Part shown: positions 1 to 8,547 of the stretch, in pieces
Position numbering within the stretch: the first letter of the stretch is position 1
Layout of the letters: each line of letters opens with the position of its first letter
DNA from: DAITBA01 sp036824005
Lineage (GTDB): Bacteria > Pseudomonadota > Gammaproteobacteria > Burkholderiales > Rhodocyclaceae
DNA: 64,000 bases
Assembly (NCBI GenBank): GCA_036824005.1
Contig: DAITBA010000001.1
Coordinates: 62,001 to 126,000, forward strand
Direction of reading: 5' to 3'
Program-made: the position numbers and the translations under genes
The notes under the pieces: model-generated
Database searches by the model: none
The model's input: only the letters and a program-made list of their open reading frames with translations
Told to the model about the DNA's origin: nothing

Positions 1-20
1 GTGATACAACCGCGCCGTGC

Positions 21-278
21 TCAGGTGGCCTTCTCCGCGGTGAGCTTGAGGAACTTCGCCATCAGCTGATCCTGCGTTTCCACGTGATCGGGATTGATTG
101 GAATGCAATCCACCGGGCATACCTCGCGACACTGCGGTGTATCGAAGTGACCGACGCATTCAGTGCACTTGTCCGGATCGATTTCGTAGATCTCCGCGCC
201 TTGGGAAATCGCCCCGTTCGGGCACTCCGGTTCGCAGACGTCGCAGTTGATGCACTCGTCCGTGATCATCAAAGCCAT
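21..278 (-). CDS. YfhL-type 2[4Fe-4S] ferredoxin
   Basis: Small 85-residue cytoplasmic electron carrier with two [4Fe-4S] clusters. The first cluster motif is CINCDVCEPECP near residues 9-20. The second starts CTEC near residue 38, has a stretched loop before CREVCP, and so matches the Allochromatium/YfhL type rather than clostridial ferredoxin. The acidic C-terminal tail is also typical. It lies just downstream of coaD on the same strand (13 bp gap), a common proteobacterial pairing, so probably the last gene of the M16-M16-rsmD-coaD run. The redox partner cannot be told from the sequence. Family call is firm. Confidence 0.93.
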   Translation of the reverse strand: MALMITDECINCDVCEPECPNGAISQGAEIYEIDPDKCTECVGHFDTPQCREVCPVDCIPINPDHVETQDQLMAKFLKLTAEKAT

Positions 279-291
279 ATGTTGGGTCCTT

Positions 292-780
292 TCACGACAT
301 AGTTTTGATTTTCTTTGCCAGGCGCTCTTCCACTAGCGGCTGGACGAATTTGTCGACGCTTCCGCCCAGGAGCGCAATCTCGCGCACCATCGTCGCGGAA
401 ATGAACATGTACTGGTCCGAGGGCGTCAGGAATACGGTTTCGACATCCGGGTAGAGATTGCGGTTCATGCCGGCCATCTGGAACTCGTACTCGAAGTCGG
501 AAACGGCGCGCAGTCCGCGCAGGATGACCTTTGCCCTGTGTTGGTGAAGGAAATCCATCAGCAGACAAGTGAATCCGTGGACCTCGACGTTGGGATAAAC
601 GGAGAGCACCTTCGTCGCCATCTCGACCCGCTCGTCGAGACCAAAGAACGGCCGCTTCGATCGGCTGTCGGCCACCCCCACGACCACATGCTGGAACAAG
701 AGAGAGGCTCGACGCACGAGATCCTCGTGGCCACGGGTCACAGGATCGAACGTGCCTGGATAAACGGCGATTCCGTTCAT
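292..780 (-). CDS. coaD: phosphopantetheine adenylyltransferase
   Basis: Transfers AMP from ATP to 4'-phosphopantetheine, the penultimate step of coenzyme A synthesis. The 162-residue protein has the nucleotidyltransferase start YPGTFDPVTRGH (the T/HxGH motif), the LRGLRAVSDFEYE block and the C-terminal ISATMVRE signature. I chose the ATG at 780 rather than one three codons upstream because family members begin directly before IAVYPGTFDP. It follows rsmD by 13 bp, the usual rsmD-coaD arrangement. Confidence 0.96.
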   Translation of the reverse strand: MNGIAVYPGTFDPVTRGHEDLVRRASLLFQHVVVGVADSRSKRPFFGLDERVEMATKVLSVYPNVEVHGFTCLLMDFLHQHRAKVILRGLRAVSDFEYEFQMAGMNRNLYPDVETVFLTPSDQYMFISATMVREIALLGGSVDKFVQPLVEERLAKKIKTMS

Positions 781-793
781 GAGTTGCATAGCC

Positions 794-1327
794 TCACTCG
801 GCGCGTAACAGGTGGTAGTGAACCTTCCCCGCTTTGCCGCGCTTGCAGGTCAGCCAGTTTCCGATCCGCTCGAGGCCGCGCTCGGCCTCGGCGTAGATCA
901 CGGCGCGTTCGTCGAGCGCGCGGGGCAACAATTCCTCGATGCGCGTGAGCCAGCCGCACCCATAGGGCGGATCGAGGAAAACCACATCATACCGCCTCGG
1001 CGGGCGCGACAAGAATTCCAATGCGTCGGCGCGTACGAGTTCCAGCCGCACCGCGCCCAATGCGTCGGCATTGTGCCGCAGCGCCGCGAAGGTGCGTTGA
1101 TCTTGCTCAACCAGAGTGACGAGGTTGGCGCCCCGGGAGGCCGCCTCGAAGCCCAGTACGCCGCTGCCGGCGAACAGGTCCAGGCAATTCAGGCCGGAGA
1201 GATTCTGCCCGAGCCAGTTGAACAATGTCTCGCGCACCCGATCCGGCGTCGGCCGCAGGCCGCGAATGGCGGCGACACTCAGCAGCCGGCTGCGCCAGAC
1301 GCCGCCCGTGATGCGTATGCGGCTCAA
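794..1327 (-). CDS. rsmD: 16S rRNA (guanine(966)-N(2))-methyltransferase
   Basis: SAM-dependent methylase acting on G966 of 16S rRNA in the 30S subunit. Visible are the RITGG start, the RPTPDRVRETLFNWL block, the SAM site LDLFAGSGVLGFEA and the catalytic FLDPPYG. The start is uncertain. An ATG exists at 1375, but it lies inside the preceding peptidase gene and adds 16 residues unlike the family. The TTG at 1327, directly after that gene's stop, gives 177 residues starting LSRIRITGG and fits the family better. Confidence 0.92.
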   Translation of the reverse strand: MSRIRITGGVWRSRLLSVAAIRGLRPTPDRVRETLFNWLGQNLSGLNCLDLFAGSGVLGFEAASRGANLVTLVEQDQRTFAALRHNADALGAVRLELVRADALEFLSRPPRRYDVVFLDPPYGCGWLTRIEELLPRALDERAVIYAEAERGLERIGNWLTCKRGKAGKVHYHLLRAE

Positions 1328-1328
1328 G

Positions 1329-2618
1329 TCAGTTGCCGGCGACGACGACGGTGACCAGGTTCTCGGGGCGCACACGACGCTGGAAGGCGTCCCGGATCTG
1401 GGCCACGGTCACCTGGGAGACTTTTTTCTGGTATTGATCGAGATAGTCCAGCGGCAGGTCATAGAAACCGATCACGGCCATGTGGTCGAGAATCTTGCGG
1501 TTGCTGTCCAGCCGCAGGGCAAAACCATCGATTAGGTTCTGCTTGGCCGCCTTGAGCTCCGCCTCGGTCGGCCCGTTGCGCAAGAACTCCGACAGGGTCG
1601 CCTCCACCACCTGCAGCGCCTGATCCGACTGCTCGCGCTTGGTCTGCAGGCCGATCTGGAAGGGGCCGGGTAGCTTTAGCGGTTGAAAGTAGCTATAGAC
1701 GCTGTAGGCGAAGCCGCGCTTCTCTCGGACTTCTTTGGTCAGGCGCGACACGAAGCCGCCGCCACCAAGCACGTAGTTGCCAACAATCAGCGGAAAGAAG
1801 TCCGGGTCGCCGCGACGGATGCTAGGCATGCCGACATAGATATGGCTTTGGGTGGCGGGATGGTCGACGCGGATCGTATCGCGCTTGGGCGTGCCCACCT
1901 CGGGCAGCGAAGCGGCCGGCAATGACTTCGGCAGCCCCTGGGTCAGCCTCTCTACGATCGCCTCAGCCTCATTGCGCGAGATGTCCCCGATGATGGACAC
2001 CACGGCGCGATTGGCGCCGTAGTTGGCGCGGTAGAAACCAAGCAGATCCTCGCGCGTGATGCCGGCAACGCTCTCCGGTGTGGCGTGCGCGCCGTAGGGA
2101 TGATCAGGGTAGAGCGCAGCGCTAAAACGCTTCGAGGCAATGCTGTCCGGGCGGGTGTCCGCTTCCTTGATGCCGGCGATTGCCCGCGCCTTCTCTCGCT
2201 CCATGGCGTCGGCCGGGAAGGTCGGCGACTGCAGCACCTGCCGCAGCAGCTCGATGGCGCCGTCGCGCTCAGTCTTGCTGGACAGGGTGCGCACGCTGAT
2301 GCTGGCGCGATCCAGGTCGGTCGACCCGGCAAGCCGCGCACCCAGATCCGCCAGTCGCCCGGCAATGTGCTCTTCGTCGAGCTCGCCGGCCCCGGTGTCG
2401 AGCAGGCCGCGGGTGAGCGAGGCGAGGCCGGCCTTGTCCCGCGGCACGTATGCCGCGCCGGCAGCGAAATCCACCTGAACGTCGAGGATCGGCAGCACAC
2501 GGGTCTCGACGAACAGCACTTTCGCCCCCGAAGGGGCGACCCACTGCTGGATCGCCGGCGCGGCGTGGGCAAGCGCGGACAGGCATAGGCCCGCCCACAC
2601 GAACAGGGCTCGTTTCAT
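1329..2618 (-). CDS. M16 family metallopeptidase, non-catalytic (zinc-site-less) subunit
   Basis: Second of two tandem M16 (pitrilysin/MPP-like) genes, about 430 residues with an N-terminal signal peptide (MKRALFVWAGLCLSALAHA), so periplasmic. The position of the HxxEH zinc motif reads LASLTRGLLDTGAGELDEE, with no His pair, so it should not bind zinc. It keeps the C-terminal Arg/Tyr region (REKRGFAYSVYSYF) that the alpha partner of two-subunit M16 enzymes uses for substrate binding. It follows its likely catalytic partner by about 20-30 bp. An ATG three codons upstream (2627) is an alternative start. The heterodimer is inferred from family knowledge. Confidence 0.9.
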   Translation of the reverse strand: MKRALFVWAGLCLSALAHAAPAIQQWVAPSGAKVLFVETRVLPILDVQVDFAAGAAYVPRDKAGLASLTRGLLDTGAGELDEEHIAGRLADLGARLAGSTDLDRASISVRTLSSKTERDGAIELLRQVLQSPTFPADAMEREKARAIAGIKEADTRPDSIASKRFSAALYPDHPYGAHATPESVAGITREDLLGFYRANYGANRAVVSIIGDISRNEAEAIVERLTQGLPKSLPAASLPEVGTPKRDTIRVDHPATQSHIYVGMPSIRRGDPDFFPLIVGNYVLGGGGFVSRLTKEVREKRGFAYSVYSYFQPLKLPGPFQIGLQTKREQSDQALQVVEATLSEFLRNGPTEAELKAAKQNLIDGFALRLDSNRKILDHMAVIGFYDLPLDYLDQYQKKVSQVTVAQIRDAFQRRVRPENLVTVVVAGN

Positions 2619-2648
2619 TTCTCGCATTCTGGCAATTACTCGCGGTGG

Positions 2649-4022
2649 TCAGTGCCGCAAACCCGCCGGCGCCTGGCGCGGTGCGGTCGCTTCCGGCAGC
2701 GGTTGGGGGTCGAGAACGGCAATAGTCAGCGTATCATCGTTGAAGTATTTCCTCGCCGCCGCCTGGACCTCGTCGGCGGTAACGCTGCGGATCTTGTCGA
2801 GCATGCGGTCGATGTCGCGCCAGTGCAGGCCGGCCGACTCGGTACGGCCGATCTCCATGGCCTGGGCGAACATCGAGTCCCGCTTGAACACCTGGGAGGC
2901 GATGGTCTGGGTCTTCACCCGCGCCAGCTCCTCGGCGCTCACGCCCTCTTGCTTAATGCGCTCGACCTCGGCGCGCAGCGCCGCTTCCAGATCGGCGACG
3001 GTCTTGCCCTCCGCCGGCGTGCCGTCGAGGAAGAATAGCGCCTCGCCGCGCACCGTGGCATCGTAGCCGGCACCGGCGGACACCGCCACGCGGCTGCCGC
3101 GCACCAGGTTCCGGGCGAAACGCGCCGCGTCGTGGCCGTCGAGCACCGTCGCCAGGACTTCCAGGGCGTAGGGTTCGCGATCCTTCTCCACGTCGCGCAG
3201 CTCCGGCATCTTGTAGGCCATGGCCAGGTAGGGCAGCTTGGCAGGCGCCTTGACGACGACCCGTTTGACCCCCGTCTGCTCGGGCTCGGTCTGCACCTTG
3301 CGGGCGGGCAGCGCACGGCGCTTGATGACACCGTAGTGCTTCTCCGCGAGCCGGAATACTTCATCCTTGTCCACGTCGCCAACGACGATGACATAGGCGT
3401 TGTTCGGTGCGTACCAGCGACGATACCAGTCCTTCGCATCCTCCGCCGTCATGTTCTCGAGATCGCTCATCCAGCCAATGACGGGACGACGGTAGGGATG
3501 AGTCTGAAATACGCTCGCCATGAGCTGCTCATGCACCTTCGACTGGGGATTGTCCTCTGTGCGCAGGCGCCGCTCCTCCATGACCACCTTGATCTCCTTG
3601 CCGAACTCGGCTGGATCGACGATCAGGTTGGCCATGCGGTCGGCTTCCAGGGACATCATTTCAGACAGGCGCGCCTTCGGCACCTGCTGGAAGTAGGCCG
3701 TGTAGTCCAAGCTGGTAAAGGCGTTGTCGCGACCGCCCGCTTCGGCCACGAGTTTCGAGAACTGCCCGGGCTTGAGGCGTTTGGTACCCTTGAACATCAT
3801 GTGTTCCAGCACATGCGCGACGCCCGATGTACCGTCTACCTCGTCCATGCTGCCGATGCGGTACCACACCATGTGCGCCACCGTGGGCGCGCGATGGTCC
3901 TCCTTGACGATGACGCGCAAGCCGTTGCTCAGCGTCTTTTCATAGGGATTGGCCAGGGCCGGCGTACCGAGCGCCAGCAGTAGCGAGAGCGCCGCGACGG
4001 CGCGACAGACCAAGCGTTTCAT
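2649..4022 (-). CDS. M16 family zinc metallopeptidase, catalytic subunit
   Basis: Insulinase/MPP-like peptidase of 457 residues with signal peptide (MKRLVCRAVAALSLLLAL then LANPYEK). The inverted zinc motif HVLEHMMF supplies two His and the catalytic Glu, and the downstream EIKVVMEERR region supplies the third ligand. The upstream ATG at 4136 adds 38 residues with no family likeness, so the ATG at 4022 directly before the signal peptide is chosen. It is transcribed away from ftsY across a 138-bp gap. This M16 pair beside ftsY and rsmD-coaD is a recurrent beta/gammaproteobacterial arrangement. Substrate unknown. Confidence 0.93.
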   Translation of the reverse strand: MKRLVCRAVAALSLLLALGTPALANPYEKTLSNGLRVIVKEDHRAPTVAHMVWYRIGSMDEVDGTSGVAHVLEHMMFKGTKRLKPGQFSKLVAEAGGRDNAFTSLDYTAYFQQVPKARLSEMMSLEADRMANLIVDPAEFGKEIKVVMEERRLRTEDNPQSKVHEQLMASVFQTHPYRRPVIGWMSDLENMTAEDAKDWYRRWYAPNNAYVIVVGDVDKDEVFRLAEKHYGVIKRRALPARKVQTEPEQTGVKRVVVKAPAKLPYLAMAYKMPELRDVEKDREPYALEVLATVLDGHDAARFARNLVRGSRVAVSAGAGYDATVRGEALFFLDGTPAEGKTVADLEAALRAEVERIKQEGVSAEELARVKTQTIASQVFKRDSMFAQAMEIGRTESAGLHWRDIDRMLDKIRSVTADEVQAAARKYFNDDTLTIAVLDPQPLPEATAPRQAPAGLRH

Positions 4023-4160
4023 CGTTGTCGTGATGGCATTCTGATAAAATTGGCAGCAATTTGCGGCAAGGCGGCATCTTAAGACGTTCGCCGCCCGCTT
4101 GCCAGCCGGCAACCAGCCAAGCCGGTTTCCGGACAACCCTCAAGAAGACCGCTTCCCTCC

Positions 4161-5141
4161 ATGTTTGGTTTCCTGAAGAAGTCGGACGCACCGGTAGATG
4201 CACCTGCCACGCCTTCGTGGACGGAGCGTCTCAAGCAGGGGCTGTCGCGCACCCGCGCCCAGCTAGGCGGACAGCTTGCCGGCCTGTTTCGCCGCGGCAA
4301 GATTGACGACGAGCTGCTGGAGGAGCTGGAGACGACGCTACTCATGGCCGACGTCGGCGTCGACGCGACACAGCACCTGCTCGCCGAGTTGAAGGCACGC
4401 GTCAAGCGCGACCGGCTGGAAAGCGCCGAGCAGCTCCAGCAGGCATTGGCCGACGCGCTGCTCGCGTTGCTGCGCCCCTTGGAGGTGCCGCTCGAACTGC
4501 GCGAGCACAAGCCCTTCATTATCATGCTGGCGGGCGTCAACGGTTCCGGCAAGACGACCTCAATCGGCAAGCTGGCCAAGTATTTTCAGGCACAAGGCAA
4601 GTCGGTGCTACTCGCCGCCGGGGACACCTTCCGCGCCGCCGCGCGTGAGCAGCTGGTCGCCTGGGGTGAGCGCAACGGCGTCGCTGTCATCGCTCAGGAC
4701 GGCGGCGACCCGGCGGCGGTGATCTTCGATGCGGTCAACGCCGCCCGCGCCCGCAGCATCGATGTCGTGCTCGCCGACACGGCCGGCCGGCTGCCAACGC
4801 AACTTCATCTGATGGAAGAGATTTCCAAGGTCAAGCGCGTCATCGCCAAAGCCGACCCGACGGCACCCCACGAAGTGCTGTTGGTGCTGGACGCCAACAT
4901 CGGCCAGAACGCGCTGGCGCAGGTCAAGGCGTTTGACGCCGCAGTGGGTGTCACGGGCCTGATCTTCACCAAACTCGACGGCACCGCCAAAGGCGGTGTC
5001 ATCGCCGCGATCGCTCGCAGCCAGCCCGCGGCGCATCCCATCGCATTGCGTTTCATCGGCGTCGGCGAAGGCATCGACGACCTGCAGCCGTTCTCGGCGC
5101 AGGACTTCGTCGCCGCTCTGTTCGAGCAGCCTGGCCGTTAG
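4161..5141 (+). CDS. ftsY: signal recognition particle receptor FtsY
   Basis: SRP-receptor GTPase that docks ribosome-SRP complexes at the inner membrane. The 326-residue protein has an N domain (roughly 20-110) and G domain: G1 GVNGSGKTTSIGKLA, DTFRAAAREQL, G3 DTAGRLPT, G4 TKLDGTAKGG and the C-terminal GVGEGIDDLQPF. The acidic A domain of E. coli FtsY is almost absent, leaving a short Lys/Asp N-terminus, as in many betaproteobacteria. It heads the ftsY-ftsE-ftsX operon, with ftsE 18 bp downstream. Confidence 0.98.
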   Translation: MFGFLKKSDAPVDAPATPSWTERLKQGLSRTRAQLGGQLAGLFRRGKIDDELLEELETTLLMADVGVDATQHLLAELKARVKRDRLESAEQLQQALADALLALLRPLEVPLELREHKPFIIMLAGVNGSGKTTSIGKLAKYFQAQGKSVLLAAGDTFRAAAREQLVAWGERNGVAVIAQDGGDPAAVIFDAVNAARARSIDVVLADTAGRLPTQLHLMEEISKVKRVIAKADPTAPHEVLLVLDANIGQNALAQVKAFDAAVGVTGLIFTKLDGTAKGGVIAAIARSQPAAHPIALRFIGVGEGIDDLQPFSAQDFVAALFEQPGR

Positions 5142-5159
5142 CAGGCCACTACCGCATTC

Positions 5160-5813
5160 ATGATCCGCTTCGAAGAGGTCGGCAAGCGCTATCCCGGTGG
5201 TATGGAGGCGCTGAGCGAGCTGACCTTCGCCATCGAGGCGGGCGAGTTCGTCGTCATCCGCGGCCATTCCGGCGCGGGCAAGAGCACCGTGCTGAAGCTG
5301 GTGCCGGCGATCGAACGTCCGACGCACGGCCGGGTCACCGTCAATGGCCAGGACGTCACGGCGCTGAAGCGTTCGGCGGTGCCGTATCTTCGGCGCAGCC
5401 TCGGTTTGATCTTCCAGGACCAGAAGCTGCTCTACGACCGCAGCGTCTTCGACAATGTCATGCTGCCACTGGCGATCATGGGCTTCCCGCCCAAGGACGC
5501 AACGCGGCGGGTCCAGGCGGCGCTGGACAAGGTAGGGCTCCTCTTCCACGAGAAGACCATGCCCATTGCGCTCTCCGGCGGCGAACAGCAGCGCCTGGCG
5601 ATCGCGCGCGCCATCGTGAACCGGCCCTCGATCCTGCTCGCGGACGAGCCAACCGCCCATCTCGACGCCGACTATGCGCACGACATTGCAGAAATGTTCC
5701 ACTCCTTCAATCAGGTGGGCGTCTCGGTCGTTATCGCGACCCACGACGAAGCACTGTTCGCACCCTTCGCATCGCGTCGCCTGGTGCTCAATCATGGTCG
5801 GCTGGTGACATGA
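5160..5813 (+). CDS. ftsE: cell division ATP-binding protein FtsE
   Basis: ABC ATPase (217 residues) that with FtsX forms the divisome complex activating periplasmic peptidoglycan hydrolysis. All ABC motifs are intact: Walker A GHSGAGKST, the Q-loop in IFQDQKLL, signature LSGGEQQR, Walker B ILLADEPT with catalytic Glu, and the H-loop ATHDE. The stop overlaps the ftsX start in an ATGA, which suggests translational coupling. Confidence 0.98.
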   Translation: MIRFEEVGKRYPGGMEALSELTFAIEAGEFVVIRGHSGAGKSTVLKLVPAIERPTHGRVTVNGQDVTALKRSAVPYLRRSLGLIFQDQKLLYDRSVFDNVMLPLAIMGFPPKDATRRVQAALDKVGLLFHEKTMPIALSGGEQQRLAIARAIVNRPSILLADEPTAHLDADYAHDIAEMFHSFNQVGVSVVIATHDEALFAPFASRRLVLNHGRLVT

Positions 5814-6718
5814 ACGCCTGGCTGTTTCAGCACCGCAAGGCCTTTGGACACGCGCTGCGGCGCCTGGGCGAAGCGCCGCTGTCGACTCTGCTCGGCGCGC
5901 TGGTGGTCGGCATCGCTCTGGCGCTTCCCGCCGGCGGCGAGATGGTGCTCGCGAATCTGACCACCGTGACTGGACGCCTGGTCGCGAAACCCGAGATGTC
6001 GGTGTTCGCCGCGCTCGACGCCGGCAAGAAGGATCTGGCCGAGATCGAGGCGCGACTGCGCCAGAGCGACGGCGTCGAGGCGCTGCAGTTTGTCTCGCGC
6101 GACGACGCACTGAAGCGGCTGAAACAAGCGGAGGGGCTGGCCGATGTCCTCGACGGCCTGCCCGGCAATCCCCTGCCCGATGCATTCATCATCACGCTGC
6201 AACACGCCGAACCGGCCAAGCTCGAGCAGGTCCGAAGTCTCGTCGAGAAACTGCCCAAGGTCGAGCATGTCCAGTTTGACTCGGCATGGGTGAAACGCGT
6301 CGACGCGATGCTGCGCTTCGGGCGCGTCGCCCTGCTCCTATTGGCCGGTCTGCTCGGGGTTGCCTTGGTGGCGGTGACGTTCAACACCATTCGGCTTCAG
6401 ATTCTCACCGATAGGGAGGAGATTGAAGTAAGCCGGCTGCTTGGGGCGACCGACGCCTTCATTCGCCGGCGCTTTTACTATTTTGGTGTGCTACAGGGTC
6501 TGCTCGGTGGCCTGGTGGCGTGGCTGATTGTCTTCGCCGTCGCTCACCTGCTGGCTGGCCCCGTCGCTGAACTCGCCGACGCCTACGGCATTGAGGCGAG
6601 TCTGCGGGCGCTAGCGCTGGAAGAGTCGGCGCTGCTGGTCGTTTTTGCCGCCGTGCTCGGCTGGGCGGGAGCCTATCTGTCCGTTGGACAACACCTGCGC
6701 GAGAGCGCGACCCGCTGA
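5810..6718 (+). CDS. ftsX: cell division protein FtsX
   Basis: Integral membrane partner of FtsE, 302 residues. One membrane segment near residues 25-45 is followed by a periplasmic loop (about 55-165) and a C-terminal three-helix FtsX domain (about 170-300; LLLLAGLLGVALVAVTFNTIRLQ and two later helices) with the conserved EIEVSRLLGATDAFIRRRFYYFG cytoplasmic loop. Its last 46 nt overlap the 3' end of the convergent yqgE gene, so no intergenic terminator is possible there. Confidence 0.96.
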   Translation: MNAWLFQHRKAFGHALRRLGEAPLSTLLGALVVGIALALPAGGEMVLANLTTVTGRLVAKPEMSVFAALDAGKKDLAEIEARLRQSDGVEALQFVSRDDALKRLKQAEGLADVLDGLPGNPLPDAFIITLQHAEPAKLEQVRSLVEKLPKVEHVQFDSAWVKRVDAMLRFGRVALLLLAGLLGVALVAVTFNTIRLQILTDREEIEVSRLLGATDAFIRRRFYYFGVLQGLLGGLVAWLIVFAVAHLLAGPVAELADAYGIEASLRALALEESALLVVFAAVLGWAGAYLSVGQHLRESATR

Positions 6719-7416
6719 ACAGATCGGTCGTCCGGCTCGGATTCGACCATTGTCAGGGCCGCGCGTGCGAATGGGCCGACCGTCGGTGCCGAATCGTATC
6801 GCACCGATCCCTTGGGCGGCCGCCGGGAGAGTTCGCGCCAGACATCGGAACTATCACCCCGGAAGATCATGTCAGCGTCCGGACGAGCCAGTGTCCAGCC
6901 GCCGACGGCCATCTCCATTTCCAGCTGATGCGGGGCCCATCCCGAGTAGCCAGCGTAAATCCGCAAGTCGTGCGTGGGCTGGTCCCGGTCGAGTAGGCGC
7001 GCAAGCAGCTCGCGATCGCCGCTCAGGTAGACGCCGGGGAGCATTTCGATGGCGTCCTCTGGCGGCGCGTCGGCGCGAAAAACGAATATCAACTTGTTCG
7101 GGGCAACCGGGCCGCCGAAATAGAGCTTCTCCGTGGTTGCCTCCAACCGTTTGTTGTTCTTGAAGATTTTCCTCAGCGGCAGCTGGGTCGGGCGATTGAT
7201 GATGAGGCCAAATGGTCCGCCTTCCGGTCCGTGACGGGTGACCAGAACGACCGACTGACGGAAATTGGGGTCTTCCAGGTCCTCGGACGCCACCAGGAAC
7301 ACGGACCGCGGCTCGCCGGACTGAGCCCGCGCTGCACACGCCGAAGCCAGAAACATCAGTGTAGACAGCACGATACCGAGCCCAAGGCGGAACCGGATGG
7401 AGGCAGAAGTTGGCAT
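6673..7416 (-). CDS. YqgE/AlgH family protein with predicted signal peptide
   Basis: YqgE/AlgH (DUF179) domain: SVFLVASEDLEDPNFRQSVV, GPFGLIINRPT, YFGGPV, RIYAGYSGWAPHQLEMEM and GGW. Canonical members are about 190-residue cytoplasmic proteins of unclear function. Here the domain is preceded by an N-terminal hydrophobic segment (RFRLGLGIVLSTLMFLASA then CAARAQS) that reads as an export signal, with either an AxA cleavage after ARA or a weak lipobox at the Cys. The C-terminal 15 or so residues overlap ftsX. The ATG at 7416 is chosen over 7449 because it directly precedes the charged signal n-region. Domain call strong; export is inference. Confidence 0.85.
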   Translation of the reverse strand: MPTSASIRFRLGLGIVLSTLMFLASACAARAQSGEPRSVFLVASEDLEDPNFRQSVVLVTRHGPEGGPFGLIINRPTQLPLRKIFKNNKRLEATTEKLYFGGPVAPNKLIFVFRADAPPEDAIEMLPGVYLSGDRELLARLLDRDQPTHDLRIYAGYSGWAPHQLEMEMAVGGWTLARPDADMIFRGDSSDVWRELSRRPPKGSVRYDSAPTVGPFARAALTMVESEPDDRSVQRVALSRRCCPTDR

Positions 7417-7468
7417 TGACCCAGTATAGACCAGGCACCGAGCCCTCAAGCGGGAACTTCGCGAACCG

Positions 7469-7495
7469 TTAGCACTCTGATGTTTAGAGTGCTAA
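7469..7495 (+). promoter_or_regulatory. CIRCE operator (HrcA binding site) upstream of rpoH
   Basis: Perfect CIRCE inverted repeat: TTAGCACTC (7469-7477), a 9-nt spacer, then GAGTGCTAA (7487-7495). Both arms match the consensus at every base. It ends 28 bp before the rpoH ATG, in a position to cover the promoter or 5' leader, so HrcA would repress rpoH. hrcA itself is not in the window. Confidence 0.93.
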
Positions 7496-7523
7496 ACTAG
7501 CGGCCCCAAGGAGGTAGAGTCGT

Positions 7524-8390
7524 ATGTCGCAAGCGGTATCGTTGCCTGTTTCCCTGCCCATCTCGTCGGCCGTTGGCAGCCTGGAGGCCTACATCCACAC
7601 GGCGAACAGCCTGCCCATGCTGACCGAGACGGAGGAAAGGGCGCTGGCGCAAAAGTTTCGGGACCACGGCGACCTGGACGCGGCGCGCCAACTGGTGTTG
7701 TCCCATTTGCGGCTGGTCGTGGCCGTTGCACGCGGCTACCTCGGTTACGGCCTGCCCCATGCCGACCTGATTCAGGAAGGCAACATCGGGCTGATGAAGG
7801 CAGTCAAGCGCTTCGACCCGGAGCGCGGCGTGCGTCTGGTGTCTTTCGCCATCCACTGGATCAAGGCGGAGATTCACGAGTACATCCTGCGCAACTGGCG
7901 GCTGGTCAAGATCGCCACGACCAAGGCCCAGCGCAAGCTGTTCTTCAATCTGCGCAGCCTGAAGCAGGGCCTGACCACCATGAGCAGCGACGAAGTGGGA
8001 GCAGTCGCGAAGCAGCTCGGTGTAAAGCCTGAGGAAGTTGTGGAGATGGAAACCCGGCTTTCGGGACAGGATGTGGCACTGGAAGCCAATGGTGACGACG
8101 AGGACGAGCGCACCGCGCCCATCGCCTATCTGGCCGATCCCCACGCGGAACCCTCGGAAGCGCTAGCCCAGCAGCAGCGCCAGCGCCTAGACGAGGAAGG
8201 CCTTAAGCGGGCCTTGAACAGTCTGGATGCGAGAAGCCGGCACATTATCGAACGGCGCTGGCTGGCAGAGGGCGACAGCGCCACCTTGCATGAGCTGGCG
8301 GCCGAGTACGGCGTTTCGGCTGAGCGCATCCGGCAGATCGAAGTCAAGGCGATGCAGAAGATGCGCGGCGCGTTTTCAAATCTGTCCTGA
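7524..8390 (+). CDS. rpoH: RNA polymerase sigma factor RpoH (sigma-32)
   Basis: Heat-shock sigma factor, 288 residues. Region 2 contains LIQEGNIGLMKAVKRFDPERG and the promoter-melting segment VSFAIHWIKAEIHEYILRNW. The RpoH box QRKLFFNLR, which separates RpoH from other group 3 sigmas, is intact, and region 4 ends in an HTH (LHELAAEYGVSAERIRQIE). A strong SD (AAGGAGG at 7508-7514) sits before the ATG. It is preceded by a CIRCE operator and followed by an intrinsic terminator, so it is probably a single-gene unit under HrcA. Confidence 0.98.
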   Translation: MSQAVSLPVSLPISSAVGSLEAYIHTANSLPMLTETEERALAQKFRDHGDLDAARQLVLSHLRLVVAVARGYLGYGLPHADLIQEGNIGLMKAVKRFDPERGVRLVSFAIHWIKAEIHEYILRNWRLVKIATTKAQRKLFFNLRSLKQGLTTMSSDEVGAVAKQLGVKPEEVVEMETRLSGQDVALEANGDDEDERTAPIAYLADPHAEPSEALAQQQRQRLDEEGLKRALNSLDARSRHIIERRWLAEGDSATLHELAAEYGVSAERIRQIEVKAMQKMRGAFSNLS

Positions 8391-8415
8391 ATAAGTCTGC
8401 CTCGACCGACGCCGA

Positions 8416-8450
8416 GCGGGCCGCCTTCGCGGCCCGCTTCGTTGTTTTTT
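8416..8450 (+). terminator. intrinsic terminator of rpoH
   Basis: Perfect 9-bp GC stem (GCGGGCCGC at 8416-8424, GCGGCCCGC at 8429-8437), CTTC loop, then a T-rich tract ending in six T at 8445-8450. It lies 26 bp after the rpoH stop. Confidence 0.92.
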
Positions 8451-8547
8451 GGTGTCCCCGTTTCGCCCGTCGCCTGCAACGCCACGAAGCCGCGGCCTCG
8501 CGCGGAATTCCGGTAAACTGGCGCTCCCCGGCCCACATTCCGCCACA

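Noticed and set aside
4608..6185. Long antisense reading frame (about 525 codons) over ftsY-ftsE-ftsX
   Set aside because: Arg/His-rich product with no family motifs, opposite three clear genes; typical of GC-rich antisense frames.
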